A stretch of DNA of 40,687 nucleotides from Chloroflexota bacterium (GTDB lineage: Bacteria > Chloroflexota > Dehalococcoidia > UBA2979): contig JAPONQ010000104.1 of NCBI GenBank assembly GCA_026713865.1, positions 1-40,687 on the forward strand, in the 5' to 3' direction. The notes below the pieces were generated by a model. That model did no database searches. It was not told where the DNA came from and saw nothing but the letters and a program-made list of their open reading frames with translations. The first letter of the stretch is position 1, and the number at the start of each line of letters is the position of its first letter. Made by a program: the position numbers and the translations under genes. Below, one piece after another: positions 16,453 to 24,020 of this stretch.

Positions 16453-17156
16453 CGCGCGCCCGGGGGGGTGACGCGCGGGCCGATGTCCTCGAGCTCGCCG
16501 CCGAGCCGCCGCTCGAACGTGGCGCGCCAGCTCTTCGCGAGCTCGGGAGCGGCGAGCAGCCGCCTCAGGCCAGCGACGTCGTCGCGATCGCGGTGCATGA
16601 CGCGGTTGGACTCGGCGACCGTCACGCCGTGGGCGGGGCGCTCGACGAGCTCGATGGGATCCCCGGCCCGCAGCCGTCCCGGCTCGAGACAGCGCAGGTA
16701 GAAGCCCGTCACGCCGGCCTCCTGGACGGCGAGCGCGATCTGCGGGTCGCCGTGGACGGCGGCGAGCTTGTAGCAGGGCTGCCGCGGGTGGCTGACCTGG
16801 ACCAGCGGTCCCGGCCGGTCGCCCGCGGAGGCGCCGACGCGGTAGAGGTCGCCGATCACGACCTCCTGCTCGAGCAGCCCGCGCGTCGAGAGATTGTCTC
16901 CGGCGCCCCCGGGGAGGAGCTCGATCCCGAGCTCGCGCGCCCACCACGAGGCGTGCTCGCGCGGGTAGACGCAGAGCGCCTTGTCGACGCCGCCGTGGAC
17001 GGCCCGGTCGGCCTGCGCGTCGCCGTCGAGGCCGAGCCGGCCGAGCGCCCGCTCGCCGTCGACGGGCGCCTTGCGGATCGCGCTCAGCACCTCGCCGCCC
17101 GCGTGGCGGAGCGGCCGGGGACGCCCGACGTTGAGCGAGACCAGGATGCGCGCCAT
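16449..17156 (-). CDS. MOSC domain protein (YiiM-like)
   Basis: 235 aa, close to E. coli YiiM (224 aa). MOSC domains carry sulfur or bind molybdenum cofactor through a conserved Cys, here Cys128 in R-Q-P-C-Y-K-L. Other YiiM-type features: G-D-A-Q-A-D-R-A-V-H-G-G-V-D-K-A near 45-60, the C-V-Y-P-R-E-H near 62-68, G-D-N-L-S-T-R-G near 86-93 and G-D-L-Y-R near 102. YiiM handles N-hydroxylated base analogues using Moco. The window also has a molybdenum hydroxylase 20 kb away, so the organism clearly makes Moco. The stop (TAA, 16449-16451) overlaps the stop of the convergent RidA gene in the bases TTAG. Confidence 0.87.
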   Translation of the reverse strand: MARILVSLNVGRPRPLRHAGGEVLSAIRKAPVDGERALGRLGLDGDAQADRAVHGGVDKALCVYPREHASWWARELGIELLPGGAGDNLSTRGLLEQEVVIGDLYRVGASAGDRPGPLVQVSHPRQPCYKLAAVHGDPQIALAVQEAGVTGFYLRCLEPGRLRAGDPIELVERPAHGVTVAESNRVMHRDRDDVAGLRRLLAAPELAKSWRATFERRLGGELEDIGPRVTPPGAR

Positions 17157-17258
17157 CGCCCCCCCGCGCTCCCCGCGCGCCGCCCCGGCGGGCGGAGCGG
17201 GCAGTGGCCGGAGGATACCAGCCCCCCTGCTATCCTATGCCGGCTGGCGGGGGGACGG

Positions 17259-17471
17259 ATGGGCGATCGGATGGACGGCCGCGGCCGGGAGCGCGCGACC
17301 GGGGAGGCGCGCCCCGCAGACACCGGCGCACAGCCGCCCCCGGCCGGGGGACGGCCGGAGGCGCCGTCCGGCTCCTCGTCCCTGGACGACTACGACTTCG
17401 ACGAGGTCGCGCCCGCGGCTGTCCTCCGGCTCGATCTCCTGCTCGACGACGAGGAGTCGGGCGCGCGGTGA
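17259..17471 (+). CDS. Small Arg/Pro/Gly-rich protein with acidic tail, coupled to amidase
   Basis: 70 aa, not recognised. The first 40 residues are low-complexity (Arg, Gly, Pro, Ala) and look disordered. The last 30 form an acidic, amphipathic segment with S-L-D-D-Y-D-F-D-E-V followed by V-L-R-L-D-L-L-L-D-D-E-E. Reality is supported by its TGA stop overlapping the amidase GTG in the bases GTGA (17468-17471), a translational-coupling arrangement, and by a candidate TATCCT box and G-rich ribosome site upstream. Small partner subunits of amidases exist (GatC, AtzG), but neither sequence pattern is seen here. The C-terminal helix could be an amidase-binding peptide; this is inference. Confidence 0.6.
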   Translation: MGDRMDGRGRERATGEARPADTGAQPPPAGGRPEAPSGSSSLDDYDFDEVAPAAVLRLDLLLDDEESGAR

Positions 17472-18868
17472 GCGAGAGCATCCCCCCCACCCTGCTTTCG
17501 ATCCCAGACGCCGCCGCCTCGCTGCGGGCCGGGCGCCTGTCGGCCGGCGCGCTGCTGGAGGCGACGCTGGTGCGCATCGAGGAGACCGAGCCCCGCCTCA
17601 ACGCCTACATCACCGTCACCGCCGAGCACGCCCGGCGGCAGGCCGCCCGCGCCGACGACGAGCTCGCGGCGGGGCGCGACCGCGGCCCCCTGCACGGGAT
17701 CCCGATCGCGCTCAAGGATCTCATCGACACGGCCGGCATCCCCACCACCGGCGGCTCCGGCTTCCTGCGCGGGCGCACCCCGCAGCAGGACGCCCGGGTC
17801 GTCACGCGGCTCGCAGAGGCGGGGGCGGTGCTCACCGGCAAGCTCAACCTCCACGAGTTCGCCTTCGGGACGACCAGCGCCAATCCGCACTTCGGCGCCG
17901 TGCGCAATCCGTGGGACACAGAGCGCAGCCCCGGGGGCTCCTCCGGCGGGAGCGCCGCCGCCGTCGCCGTCGGCTCGGCGACGGCGACGCTGGGCTCCGA
18001 CACCGGCGGCTCGATCCGCATCCCGGCCGCGCTCTGCAGCGTCGTCGGCCTGATGCCGACCTACGGACGGGTCAGCCGCCGCGGCGTGATCCCGCTCTCC
18101 TGGTCGCTCGACCACGTGGGACCCCTGGCCCGGAGCGTGGAGGACGCGGCGCTCGTGCTCAACGCCATCGCCGGCTTCGCCCCCGGCGACCCCGGATCGG
18201 CCAGGGAGCCGGTGCCGGACGCGGCCTCCGAGCTCGGCCGCGGCATCGAGGGCCTCGTCGTCGGGCTCCCGCGCGACCCGCTCTGGCTCGACCTGGAGGA
18301 GGGGGTGCGGGCGGCCTGCGAGGAGGCGGTCGAGACCCTGCGGGCGCAGGGCTGCGAACTGCGCGAGGTGGAGCTGCCGCTGCTCGCGGAGATGCGGCGC
18401 ATGGAGCGTGGACGCTTCCACCGCGCGCTGCTCGCCGAGGCCGGCGCCTACCACGCGCGCTGGCTTCGCTCGCACCCCGGCGAGTACGGCGACGACGTCC
18501 GCGCCTCGCTGGAGCGGGTGAGCCGGGTGTCGGCCGCGACCTACATCAACGCGCAGAGGATGAGCCGGCTCTTGATCGAGGAGGCGCGCCAGGTCTTCTC
18601 GCAGGTCGACGTGCTCGTCTCGCCGACGACGGAGTGCACGGCGCCGACCATCGCCGAGGGCGATCTCGGCGCGCGGCTGGCGCGCCTCACCGCGCCCTAC
18701 GACGTCACCGGCATCCCCGCGGTGAGCGTGCCGTGCGGCGTCGACGCCGCCGGCCTCCCGGTCGGCCTCATGATCGGCGCGCGCCACTTCGACGAGGTCA
18801 CGCTCTGCCGCGCCGCCCACGCCTACGAGCAGGCGACGGCGTGGCACGAGCGCCGCCCGCCGCTCTAG
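17468..18868 (+). CDS. Amidase signature family enzyme (GatA-like)
   Basis: 466 aa. The amidase-signature Ser-cisSer-Lys triad is intact: Lys83 in I-A-L-K-D-L-I-D, the cis-Ser in S-P-G-G-S-S-G-G-S (154-162), and nucleophile Ser182 in D-T-G-G-S-I-R. Further family blocks: F-A-F-G-T-T-S-A-N-P near 131, D-H-V-G-P-L-A-R-S, and P-T-T-E-C-T-A-P near 380. No gatB or gatC lies nearby, so this is a free-standing amide hydrolase, not the tRNA amidotransferase. GTG start at 17468 overlaps the stop of the small acidic protein. Amide or carbamoyl substrates fit the degradative neighbourhood. Confidence 0.88.
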   Translation: MSESIPPTLLSIPDAAASLRAGRLSAGALLEATLVRIEETEPRLNAYITVTAEHARRQAARADDELAAGRDRGPLHGIPIALKDLIDTAGIPTTGGSGFLRGRTPQQDARVVTRLAEAGAVLTGKLNLHEFAFGTTSANPHFGAVRNPWDTERSPGGSSGGSAAAVAVGSATATLGSDTGGSIRIPAALCSVVGLMPTYGRVSRRGVIPLSWSLDHVGPLARSVEDAALVLNAIAGFAPGDPGSAREPVPDAASELGRGIEGLVVGLPRDPLWLDLEEGVRAACEEAVETLRAQGCELREVELPLLAEMRRMERGRFHRALLAEAGAYHARWLRSHPGEYGDDVRASLERVSRVSAATYINAQRMSRLLIEEARQVFSQVDVLVSPTTECTAPTIAEGDLGARLARLTAPYDVTGIPAVSVPCGVDAAGLPVGLMIGARHFDEVTLCRAAHAYEQATAWHERRPPL

Positions 18869-18904
18869 TCCGCCGAGGCAGCGGCCCCCGGCGCGCGCTC
18901 GCGC

Positions 18905-18910
18905 TACGAT
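18905..18910 (+). promoter_or_regulatory. Candidate -10 box (TACGAT)
   Basis: TACGAT followed by GACGCC, 49 nt before the alpha/beta hydrolase start at 18960 and 36 nt after the amidase stop. It would start a new transcript for the hydrolase / CMD / membrane protein group. Confidence 0.35.
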
Positions 18911-18959
18911 GACGCCGGCCGCACCCCGGGAAGCACACGGCTCGATGAGGAGGAAGAGG

Positions 18960-19808
18960 ATGCCGACCGATCGCTACGTCACCATCGACGGGATCCGCAC
19001 GCGCCTCAGGGAGTCGGGCCCCCCGGCAGCGCGTACGATCGCCTACTTCCACATCTACAGCGGCCTCTCCGAGGAGACCGACGAGTTCGCCGAGCTCGTC
19101 GCAGATCGCTACCGCTTCGTCGCCGTCGACGCCCGCGGCCACGGCCACACGGAGTGGGGGCCGCCCGACGGCTACACGCCGGAGCGCTACTTCTCCGACG
19201 CCCTCGCCGCGCTCGACGCCATCGACGCCGACCCCTTCGTCGTCATGGGAAGCTCGTTCGGGGCGGCGACGGCGCTGCGCATCGCCGCGCGCCGTCCGGA
19301 GCGCGTCTCCGCGCTGATCATGGACGACCAGCCGCCGGAGTTCCCCTCCGCCGAGAGCAGGGAAGCGCTGGTCAAGAGCGCCGAGCGCCAGCGCGCACTG
19401 CGTTTCTCCGGCCTCGACGAGGTCGTGACCTGGGCGCAGAAGCTGCGGAGGCGGCACTTCAACTGGCAGATCACGGACGAGAAGGCCAGGCGCTGGGCGG
19501 AGGCGGCCACGATGCCGGCCGGGGGCTCCACGCTGCGCTTCCGCAACGACCCGGACTCGATGGCCTGCATGGCGCAGTTCTGCGGCCTCCCGGAGTCGGA
19601 CCTGCGCGCCGACTTCTCCTCGCTGACGGTCCCGACGCTGGTCGCCCGCCGGCTCGGGGCCGGCGCCTCGCTCGACGGCCCGCTGTGGGAGGAGCTCCGC
19701 GCGCTCAACCCCCGCGCGCGCTACGAGTCGTTCGAGGGAGCGGGCCACCCCGTCGTCTTCACCAAGCCGCGTGAACTCGCGCAGGTCGTTCGCGACTTTC
19801 TCGGCTGA
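18960..19808 (+). CDS. Alpha/beta hydrolase
   Basis: 282 aa alpha/beta hydrolase. The core shows F-H-I-Y-S-G near the oxyanion position, D-A-R-G-H-G-H-T-E near 57-65, nucleophile Ser99 in G-S-S-F-G, and the catalytic His263 in G-A-G-H-P. The acid residue is less clear. The ATG at 18960 is preferred over upstream in-frame starts because AGGAGG (18948-18953) lies exactly 6 nt before it and the protein then begins at the first strand. It is followed after 46 nt by the UGA-containing CMD gene. Likely a small esterase, lactonase or C-C hydrolase; substrate unknown. Confidence 0.82.
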   Translation: MPTDRYVTIDGIRTRLRESGPPAARTIAYFHIYSGLSEETDEFAELVADRYRFVAVDARGHGHTEWGPPDGYTPERYFSDALAALDAIDADPFVVMGSSFGAATALRIAARRPERVSALIMDDQPPEFPSAESREALVKSAERQRALRFSGLDEVVTWAQKLRRRHFNWQITDEKARRWAEAATMPAGGSTLRFRNDPDSMACMAQFCGLPESDLRADFSSLTVPTLVARRLGAGASLDGPLWEELRALNPRARYESFEGAGHPVVFTKPRELAQVVRDFLG

Positions 19809-19854
19809 GCAGCAGTCGGCCCGGGCACACGGGCCGCGGGAGGAGGGGAGCGGT

Positions 19855-20475
19855 ATGGGAATCGCCTGGGTGCGCACGGTCGAGCCGCAGGAGGCGGAAG
19901 GCGAGATCCTGCACGCCTACCGGCAGATGACGGGGCAGTCGGAGCCCGCCGAGATCCGCCGGCGCATCCGCAAGAACTTCGTGGCGATGTCGATCCGGCC
20001 GCGCCAGATGGCGGCGCTCTGGGAGCTCGCCCACACGGTGAGCTTCCGCAACGAGGACTCCGGTCTCTCCAAGGCCGAGCACGACATGATCGACACCGTC
20101 GTCTCGGCCGCCAACCGCTGCCGCTACTGAGCGGTCGGGCACGCCGAGGGGGCGCGCGGCGCCGGGGGCGCCGTGGAGCTGACGCAGCAGCTGAAGGCCG
20201 ACTTCCGCACGGCGGATCTCCCGCCCCGGATGATGGCGGCGCTGGAATTCGCCGACCTCCTGACCAGGAGGCCAGATGAGGTGCGCGAGAGCCACGTCGA
20301 GGCGCTCCGCGCCGCCGGGTGGAGCGACGAGGAGATCGTCGACATCGTCCACGAGACGGCGCTCTTCAACTACATGAACCGGATGTCGATCGGACTCGGC
20401 GTCGAGATGGAGAGCTTCGCTGCGCGCATCGAGGAGCGCGATCGCCACGTCGTCGACACCTCGACATGGACGTAG
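19855..20475 (+). CDS. AhpD/CMD-family protein with in-frame UGA (putative selenoprotein, CxxU)
   Basis: Read through the TGA at 20128-20130, this is one complete 206-residue AhpD/carboxymuconolactone-decarboxylase-like protein. Before the TGA come L-S-K-A-E-H-D-M-I-D-T-V-V-S-A-A-N-R-C-R-Y. After it, in the same frame, come A-V-G-H-A-E-G-A-R, then a normal second half (P-P-R-M-M-A-A-L-E-F-A-D, the A-L-R-A-A-G-W-S-D-E-E-I-V-D-I helix and F-N-Y-M-N-R-M). The TGA replaces the second Cys of the family's C-x2-C-x3-H redox site: Cys89, Sec92, His96. AhpD-like selenoproteins are known from marine metagenomes. A hairpin follows at 20155-20175. GGGAGGAGGGG ribosome site; no new start is needed at 20173. 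Alternatives are a pseudogene or a sequencing error of TGC/TGT. Likely a thiol-dependent peroxidase or reductase. Confidence 0.8.
20155..20175 (+). promoter_or_regulatory. Candidate bacterial SECIS hairpin
   Basis: A 9-bp stem (20155-20163 with 20167-20175, one G-U pair) closes a GGG loop (20164-20166). The loop starts 34 nt after the TGA, inside the range reported for bacterial SECIS elements, and its first loop base is G, as the consensus asks. In GC-rich DNA hairpins are easy to find, so this supports but does not prove selenocysteine insertion. Confidence 0.55.
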
Positions 20476-21044
20476 CCCGCACGCCGCGGAACGCTCTGGT
20501 GGAGTCCCCCTCACTCGGGGGTGCGGATGCGCGCGCGCTCGATCGGCTCGACGGCGTCGTCGCGGTGCACCCGCACCTCGTCCACTGGTGGAACAACGCT
20601 TCCTTCGCCCTCCCCTTCCTCGCCGCCGTGGTCTCGCTGGCGGTGGGGCTCGCGGGCGGCGTCGCCGAGGCGACCGGCTTCGGCCTCTTCATGCTCGCGG
20701 TGACGGCGATCACCGCGCCGATCGTCGCGATCACCTGGCGGCGGACGCCGACCGCCCTCGTGCTCACGGGCGAGATGCTGGTCGCCCTCCACTCCGGCCG
20801 CGAGCTGCGCCGGCTGAGGTGGGAGGAGATCGAATCGGTGCGCGCGGTCGACTACGACGACGTGCGGTGGCGCCTCTACCCGCGCGCGGGTGAGCACCTC
20901 GCGCTCGAGAGCGGCATCGAGCGGCTCCCGGAGCTCATCGACGAGGTGTGCGGGCGCTCGGGCCTCGAGCGCCCGCCCCACGAGCGGGAGCAGCGGCTCC
21001 CCGGCGGGGGCGGGGGTCCCGGGGGGCCGGCGCCGGGGCCCTAG
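20466..21044 (+). CDS. Membrane protein with PH-like domain
   Basis: 192 aa. Two hydrophobic stretches at about 45-64 and 69-88 form a hairpin in the membrane. They are followed by a cytoplasmic-type domain beginning T-A-L-V-L-T-G-E-M-L-V-A-L with R-L-R-W-E-E-I-E-S-V, a pattern resembling bacterial PH-like (YdbT/DUF304-type) domains. The tail is low-complexity Gly/Pro. Function unknown. The ATG at 20466 overlaps the end of the CMD gene by 10 nt, so the two are probably co-translated. Its TAG stop shares the bases CTAG with the stop of the convergent lpd gene. Confidence 0.65.
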   Translation: MDVARTPRNALVESPSLGGADARALDRLDGVVAVHPHLVHWWNNASFALPFLAAVVSLAVGLAGGVAEATGFGLFMLAVTAITAPIVAITWRRTPTALVLTGEMLVALHSGRELRRLRWEEIESVRAVDYDDVRWRLYPRAGEHLALESGIERLPELIDEVCGRSGLERPPHEREQRLPGGGGGPGGPAPGP

Positions 21045-22522
21045 AGCCCGGCGCGGCTTCGCAGCGCGCGCTCGCGGCGGCGGTCGACGTAGTGCGGGCT
21101 CGCGTTGGTGAAGAGGTCGGCGGCCTCCATCAGCGTCTCGGAGAGCGTCGGGTGCGCGTGGATGGTCTCGCGCATGTCGTCCACGCGGGCCCCCATCTCT
21201 ATCGCGAGGGTCGCCTCGGCGACCAGTTCGCCCGCATCGGCCCCCACGATGCCGACGCCGAGGACCCGCTGCGAGCGAGCGTCCACGAGCAGCTTCGTCA
21301 GCCCCTCGTTGGTGCGGCCGAGCGTCGTCGCGCGGCCGGAGGCGGCCCACGGGAAGCGGAGCACGTCGACCTCGATCCCGCGCTCGCGCGCCTGCGACTC
21401 GCTCAGGCCCGTCCACGCGATCTCGGGGTCGGTGAAGACGACGGCCGGTATCGCCGAGGGATCGAAGGCGGCCGGGCGACCGGCGATCGCCTCGGCCGCG
21501 ACGCGGCCCTCGTGCGTCGCCTTGTGCGCCAGCATCGGCTCGCCGGCGAGGGCGCCGACGGCGAAGACCGTGGGCTCCGCCGTCCGCCGCTGCTCGTCCA
21601 CCTCGACGAATCCGCGGTCGGTGAGGCCCACGCGCGTGCTCTCGAGCCCGAGCCCCTCCGAGTTCGGGCGGCGGCCGACCGAGACGAGGGCGCGATCGAA
21701 GCGCCGCACGGGGCGCTCGACGGCCTCGGCCGCGAGCGTCACCTCGAGCCCGCCGTCGTGCTCGCGCATCGACTCGACGCGCGTGTCGAGCAGGATCTCC
21801 TCGAACTCGCCCTCCAGCCGGCGCTGGAGCGGCTCGACGAGATCGCGGTCGGCCCCGGGAAGGAGCCCGGCGGTCATCTCCACCACCGTGACGCGCGAGC
21901 CGAGCGCCGCGTAGACGCTGCCGAGCTCGAGGCCGATGTAGCCTCCCCCCACGACCAGGAGCGTCGGCGGGACCGAGGCGAGCTCGAGGGCGTCCGTCGA
22001 GTCCATGACCAGCGGCGAGCCCGGCAGTAGCGAGGGGATGGCCTGCGGCCGCGACCCCGTGGCCAGCACTGCGTAGTCGAAGTTGAGGGTCTGATCGCCG
22101 CCCTCGGAGAGCTCGACGACGGCCATCTTCGGCCCGGCGAGGCGTGCCCGGCCCTGCACGTAGCGGACGCGGCGCTGCCTGGTCAGGAGGCCGAGGCCCC
22201 CGGTCATCTTCCCGACGACGCGGCCCTTCCACTCCCGCACGGCGTCGATATCGATCTCCGGCCGCTCGAAGCGAAGCCCCCACTCGGCGGCGGCCTCGGT
22301 CTCGCGCAGCAGACCGGCCACGTGCAGAAGCGCCTTCGACGGGATGCAGCCCCGGTAGAGGCAGACCCCGCCGGGGTTGGGCTCCGGATCGACCAGCGTG
22401 ACGTCCATGCCGAGGTGCGCGGCGTGGAACGCCGCCGGGTAGCCGCCCGGCCCCGCGCCGATGACGACGACCCGCGTCGCGCCGTCGCCGGAGCCGCTCC
22501 CCGTCCCCGCGCCCGCCGCCAC
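21041..22522 (-). CDS. lpd: Dihydrolipoamide dehydrogenase (E3)
   Basis: 493 aa FAD/NAD disulfide oxidoreductase that reoxidises the dihydrolipoyl groups of E2. FAD motif G-A-G-P-G-G at 22-27; redox-active pair Cys54 and Cys59 in V-C-L-Y-R-G-C-I-P-S-K; NAD-binding G-G-G-Y-I-G-L-E-L-G-S; second FAD motif with V-F-A-V-G; C-terminal base in H-A-H-P-T-L-S-E. The start is GTG at 22522, only 4 nt after the aceF stop, preceded by GAGGG within aceF. Reading further upstream would overlap aceF in the wrong style and adds only low-complexity sequence. A Gly/Ser-rich stretch (2-15) precedes the FAD fold. Third gene of the aceE-aceF-lpd operon. Confidence 0.93.
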   Translation of the reverse strand: MAAGAGTGSGSGDGATRVVVIGAGPGGYPAAFHAAHLGMDVTLVDPEPNPGGVCLYRGCIPSKALLHVAGLLRETEAAAEWGLRFERPEIDIDAVREWKGRVVGKMTGGLGLLTRQRRVRYVQGRARLAGPKMAVVELSEGGDQTLNFDYAVLATGSRPQAIPSLLPGSPLVMDSTDALELASVPPTLLVVGGGYIGLELGSVYAALGSRVTVVEMTAGLLPGADRDLVEPLQRRLEGEFEEILLDTRVESMREHDGGLEVTLAAEAVERPVRRFDRALVSVGRRPNSEGLGLESTRVGLTDRGFVEVDEQRRTAEPTVFAVGALAGEPMLAHKATHEGRVAAEAIAGRPAAFDPSAIPAVVFTDPEIAWTGLSESQARERGIEVDVLRFPWAASGRATTLGRTNEGLTKLLVDARSQRVLGVGIVGADAGELVAEATLAIEMGARVDDMRETIHAHPTLSETLMEAADLFTNASPHYVDRRRERALRSRAGL

Positions 22523-22526
22523 CCCG

Positions 22527-23909
22527 TCAGCCCTCGAGCGCGAGCAGCAGCGGCTGCTCCAGCGCCTCGACGACCCAGGAGAGGAAGCGCGCACCGTCCG
22601 CCCCGTCCACGATGCGGTGGTCGAAGGAGAGCGAGAGCGGGAGCAGGAGCCGCGGCGCGAAGGCGCCGGCCTCCGCATCCCAGACAGCCTCGGTCAGCGC
22701 GCGACCCACGCCGAGGATCCCGACCTCGGGCGGGTTGAGGATGGGCGTGAAGAACCCGGTCCCCATGCCTCCGAGGTTGGAGATGGTGAAGCTCCCACCG
22801 CGCATCTCCTCGAGACCGAGCTTCCCCTCGCGCGCCTTCACCGCGAGCGAGCCGAGCTCGGCCGAGAGCTCGGTGACGTTCTTGCGGTCGGCGTCGCGGA
22901 GAACCGGCACCAGCAGGCCGCGGTCGGTGTCGACGGCGACGCCGATGTGCACGTGCTTCTTGTAGACGATCTGCCGGGCCGCAGCGTCGACGCTCGCATT
23001 CAGGCGCGGGTGCTGCCTGAGCGCCGAGGCGCAGACCGAGAGCAGGATCGCGACCATCGTCAGGTTGCCGCCGCCGGCGCGGGAGACGCGCTCGCGGTAG
23101 CGCCGGCGCAGCGCCTCGAGCTCGGTGACGTCCGCCTTCTGGAAGAGCGTCACGTGCGGGCTCTGCCAGGAGCGGGAGATCGTCTCCGCCGTCGTGCGGC
23201 GCACGCGGCTCATCGGCAACCGCTCCACCTCGCCCCAGCGCGCGAAATCGACGCCGGCCCCCGGGTCGGGCGCCGGCGCCCCGCGCCCGAGACCGCCCGC
23301 GGGGCGGCTGCGCGCATGCCGCTTGACGTCGTCCTGGGAGATGCGGCCGCCGGGCCCGCTCCCGGCGACCTCGCGGATGTCGACGCCGATCTCGCGCGCG
23401 AAGGTGCGCACGGAGGGCGCGGCGAAGACGGGCTCGCCCTCCCGGTGCACCGGGGCGGCGGGACTCGCGGGCGCGGGCGCGGGGCGGGCCGGGGGCGCGG
23501 GCTCGGGCGCCGCTTCGTCCGCGGGCGCGGGGGCGGCGGGAGGCGCCGGCTCGGGTGCCGCTGCGGCCGGGGAAGGCCCGGGCTCGGGCTCGGGCGGAGC
23601 CGGGGGCGCCGGCTCCGGGGGGGCGGAGGCGGGGGCGGCGGCGGGCGCCCGAGCCTCCCCGGCCGCGCCTGCGGCCTCGTCGATGGTGACGATCACCTGC
23701 CCGACGCGGATCGTCTCGCCGCTCGCGACGCGAACCTCGCCGATGCGCCCGGCGGCGGGCGCAGGGACCTCGAGCGTCGCCTTCTCGGTCTCGACCTCGA
23801 TCACGCCCTGCTCGACCTCGACCGAATCGCCGGGGGAGACGAGCACCCGCAGGACGTCCGCCTCCTCGATACCCTCGCCGAGCTCGGGCAGCGCGAATTC
23901 GATGGTCAT
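22527..23909 (-). CDS. aceF: Pyruvate dehydrogenase dihydrolipoyl acetyltransferase (E2)
   Basis: 460 aa. Order of parts: one lipoyl domain (1-78) with lipoylated Lys43 in V-E-T-E-K-A-T-L-E; a long Ala/Pro/Glu flexible linker (about 80-155); peripheral subunit-binding domain (about 163-200, S-V-R-T-F-A-R-E and G-G-R-I-S-Q-D-D-V); and the catalytic acyltransferase core ending with H431-R-I-V-D435-G. A single lipoyl domain is short compared with the three of E. coli AceF. The core is the 2-oxoacid dehydrogenase type, and placement next to a homodimeric E1 identifies pyruvate as the substrate. ATG at 23909; 111 nt separate it from aceE. Confidence 0.93.
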   Translation of the reverse strand: MTIEFALPELGEGIEEADVLRVLVSPGDSVEVEQGVIEVETEKATLEVPAPAAGRIGEVRVASGETIRVGQVIVTIDEAAGAAGEARAPAAAPASAPPEPAPPAPPEPEPGPSPAAAAPEPAPPAAPAPADEAAPEPAPPARPAPAPASPAAPVHREGEPVFAAPSVRTFAREIGVDIREVAGSGPGGRISQDDVKRHARSRPAGGLGRGAPAPDPGAGVDFARWGEVERLPMSRVRRTTAETISRSWQSPHVTLFQKADVTELEALRRRYRERVSRAGGGNLTMVAILLSVCASALRQHPRLNASVDAAARQIVYKKHVHIGVAVDTDRGLLVPVLRDADRKNVTELSAELGSLAVKAREGKLGLEEMRGGSFTISNLGGMGTGFFTPILNPPEVGILGVGRALTEAVWDAEAGAFAPRLLLPLSLSFDHRIVDGADGARFLSWVVEALEQPLLLALEG

Positions 23910-24020
23910 CTCACCCCTTCGTCTTCATCCGATCCGGCCGGGCGCCCGACGCGGCCGTGTCGGATTCTCCGCGATCGAGCGCTCGCGGGCATCCCCGGCT
24001 CCGGCGGCGCGGATCGCGAG

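Noticed and set aside
17259-17471. GatC or AtzG-like amidase partner
   Set aside because: Size fits, but neither helical sequence pattern could be recognised.
20128-20172. Separate short CMD genes with a second GTG start at 20173
   Set aside because: Both halves are in one frame, each is only half a domain, no ribosome site precedes 20173, and the TGA replaces a catalytic Cys.
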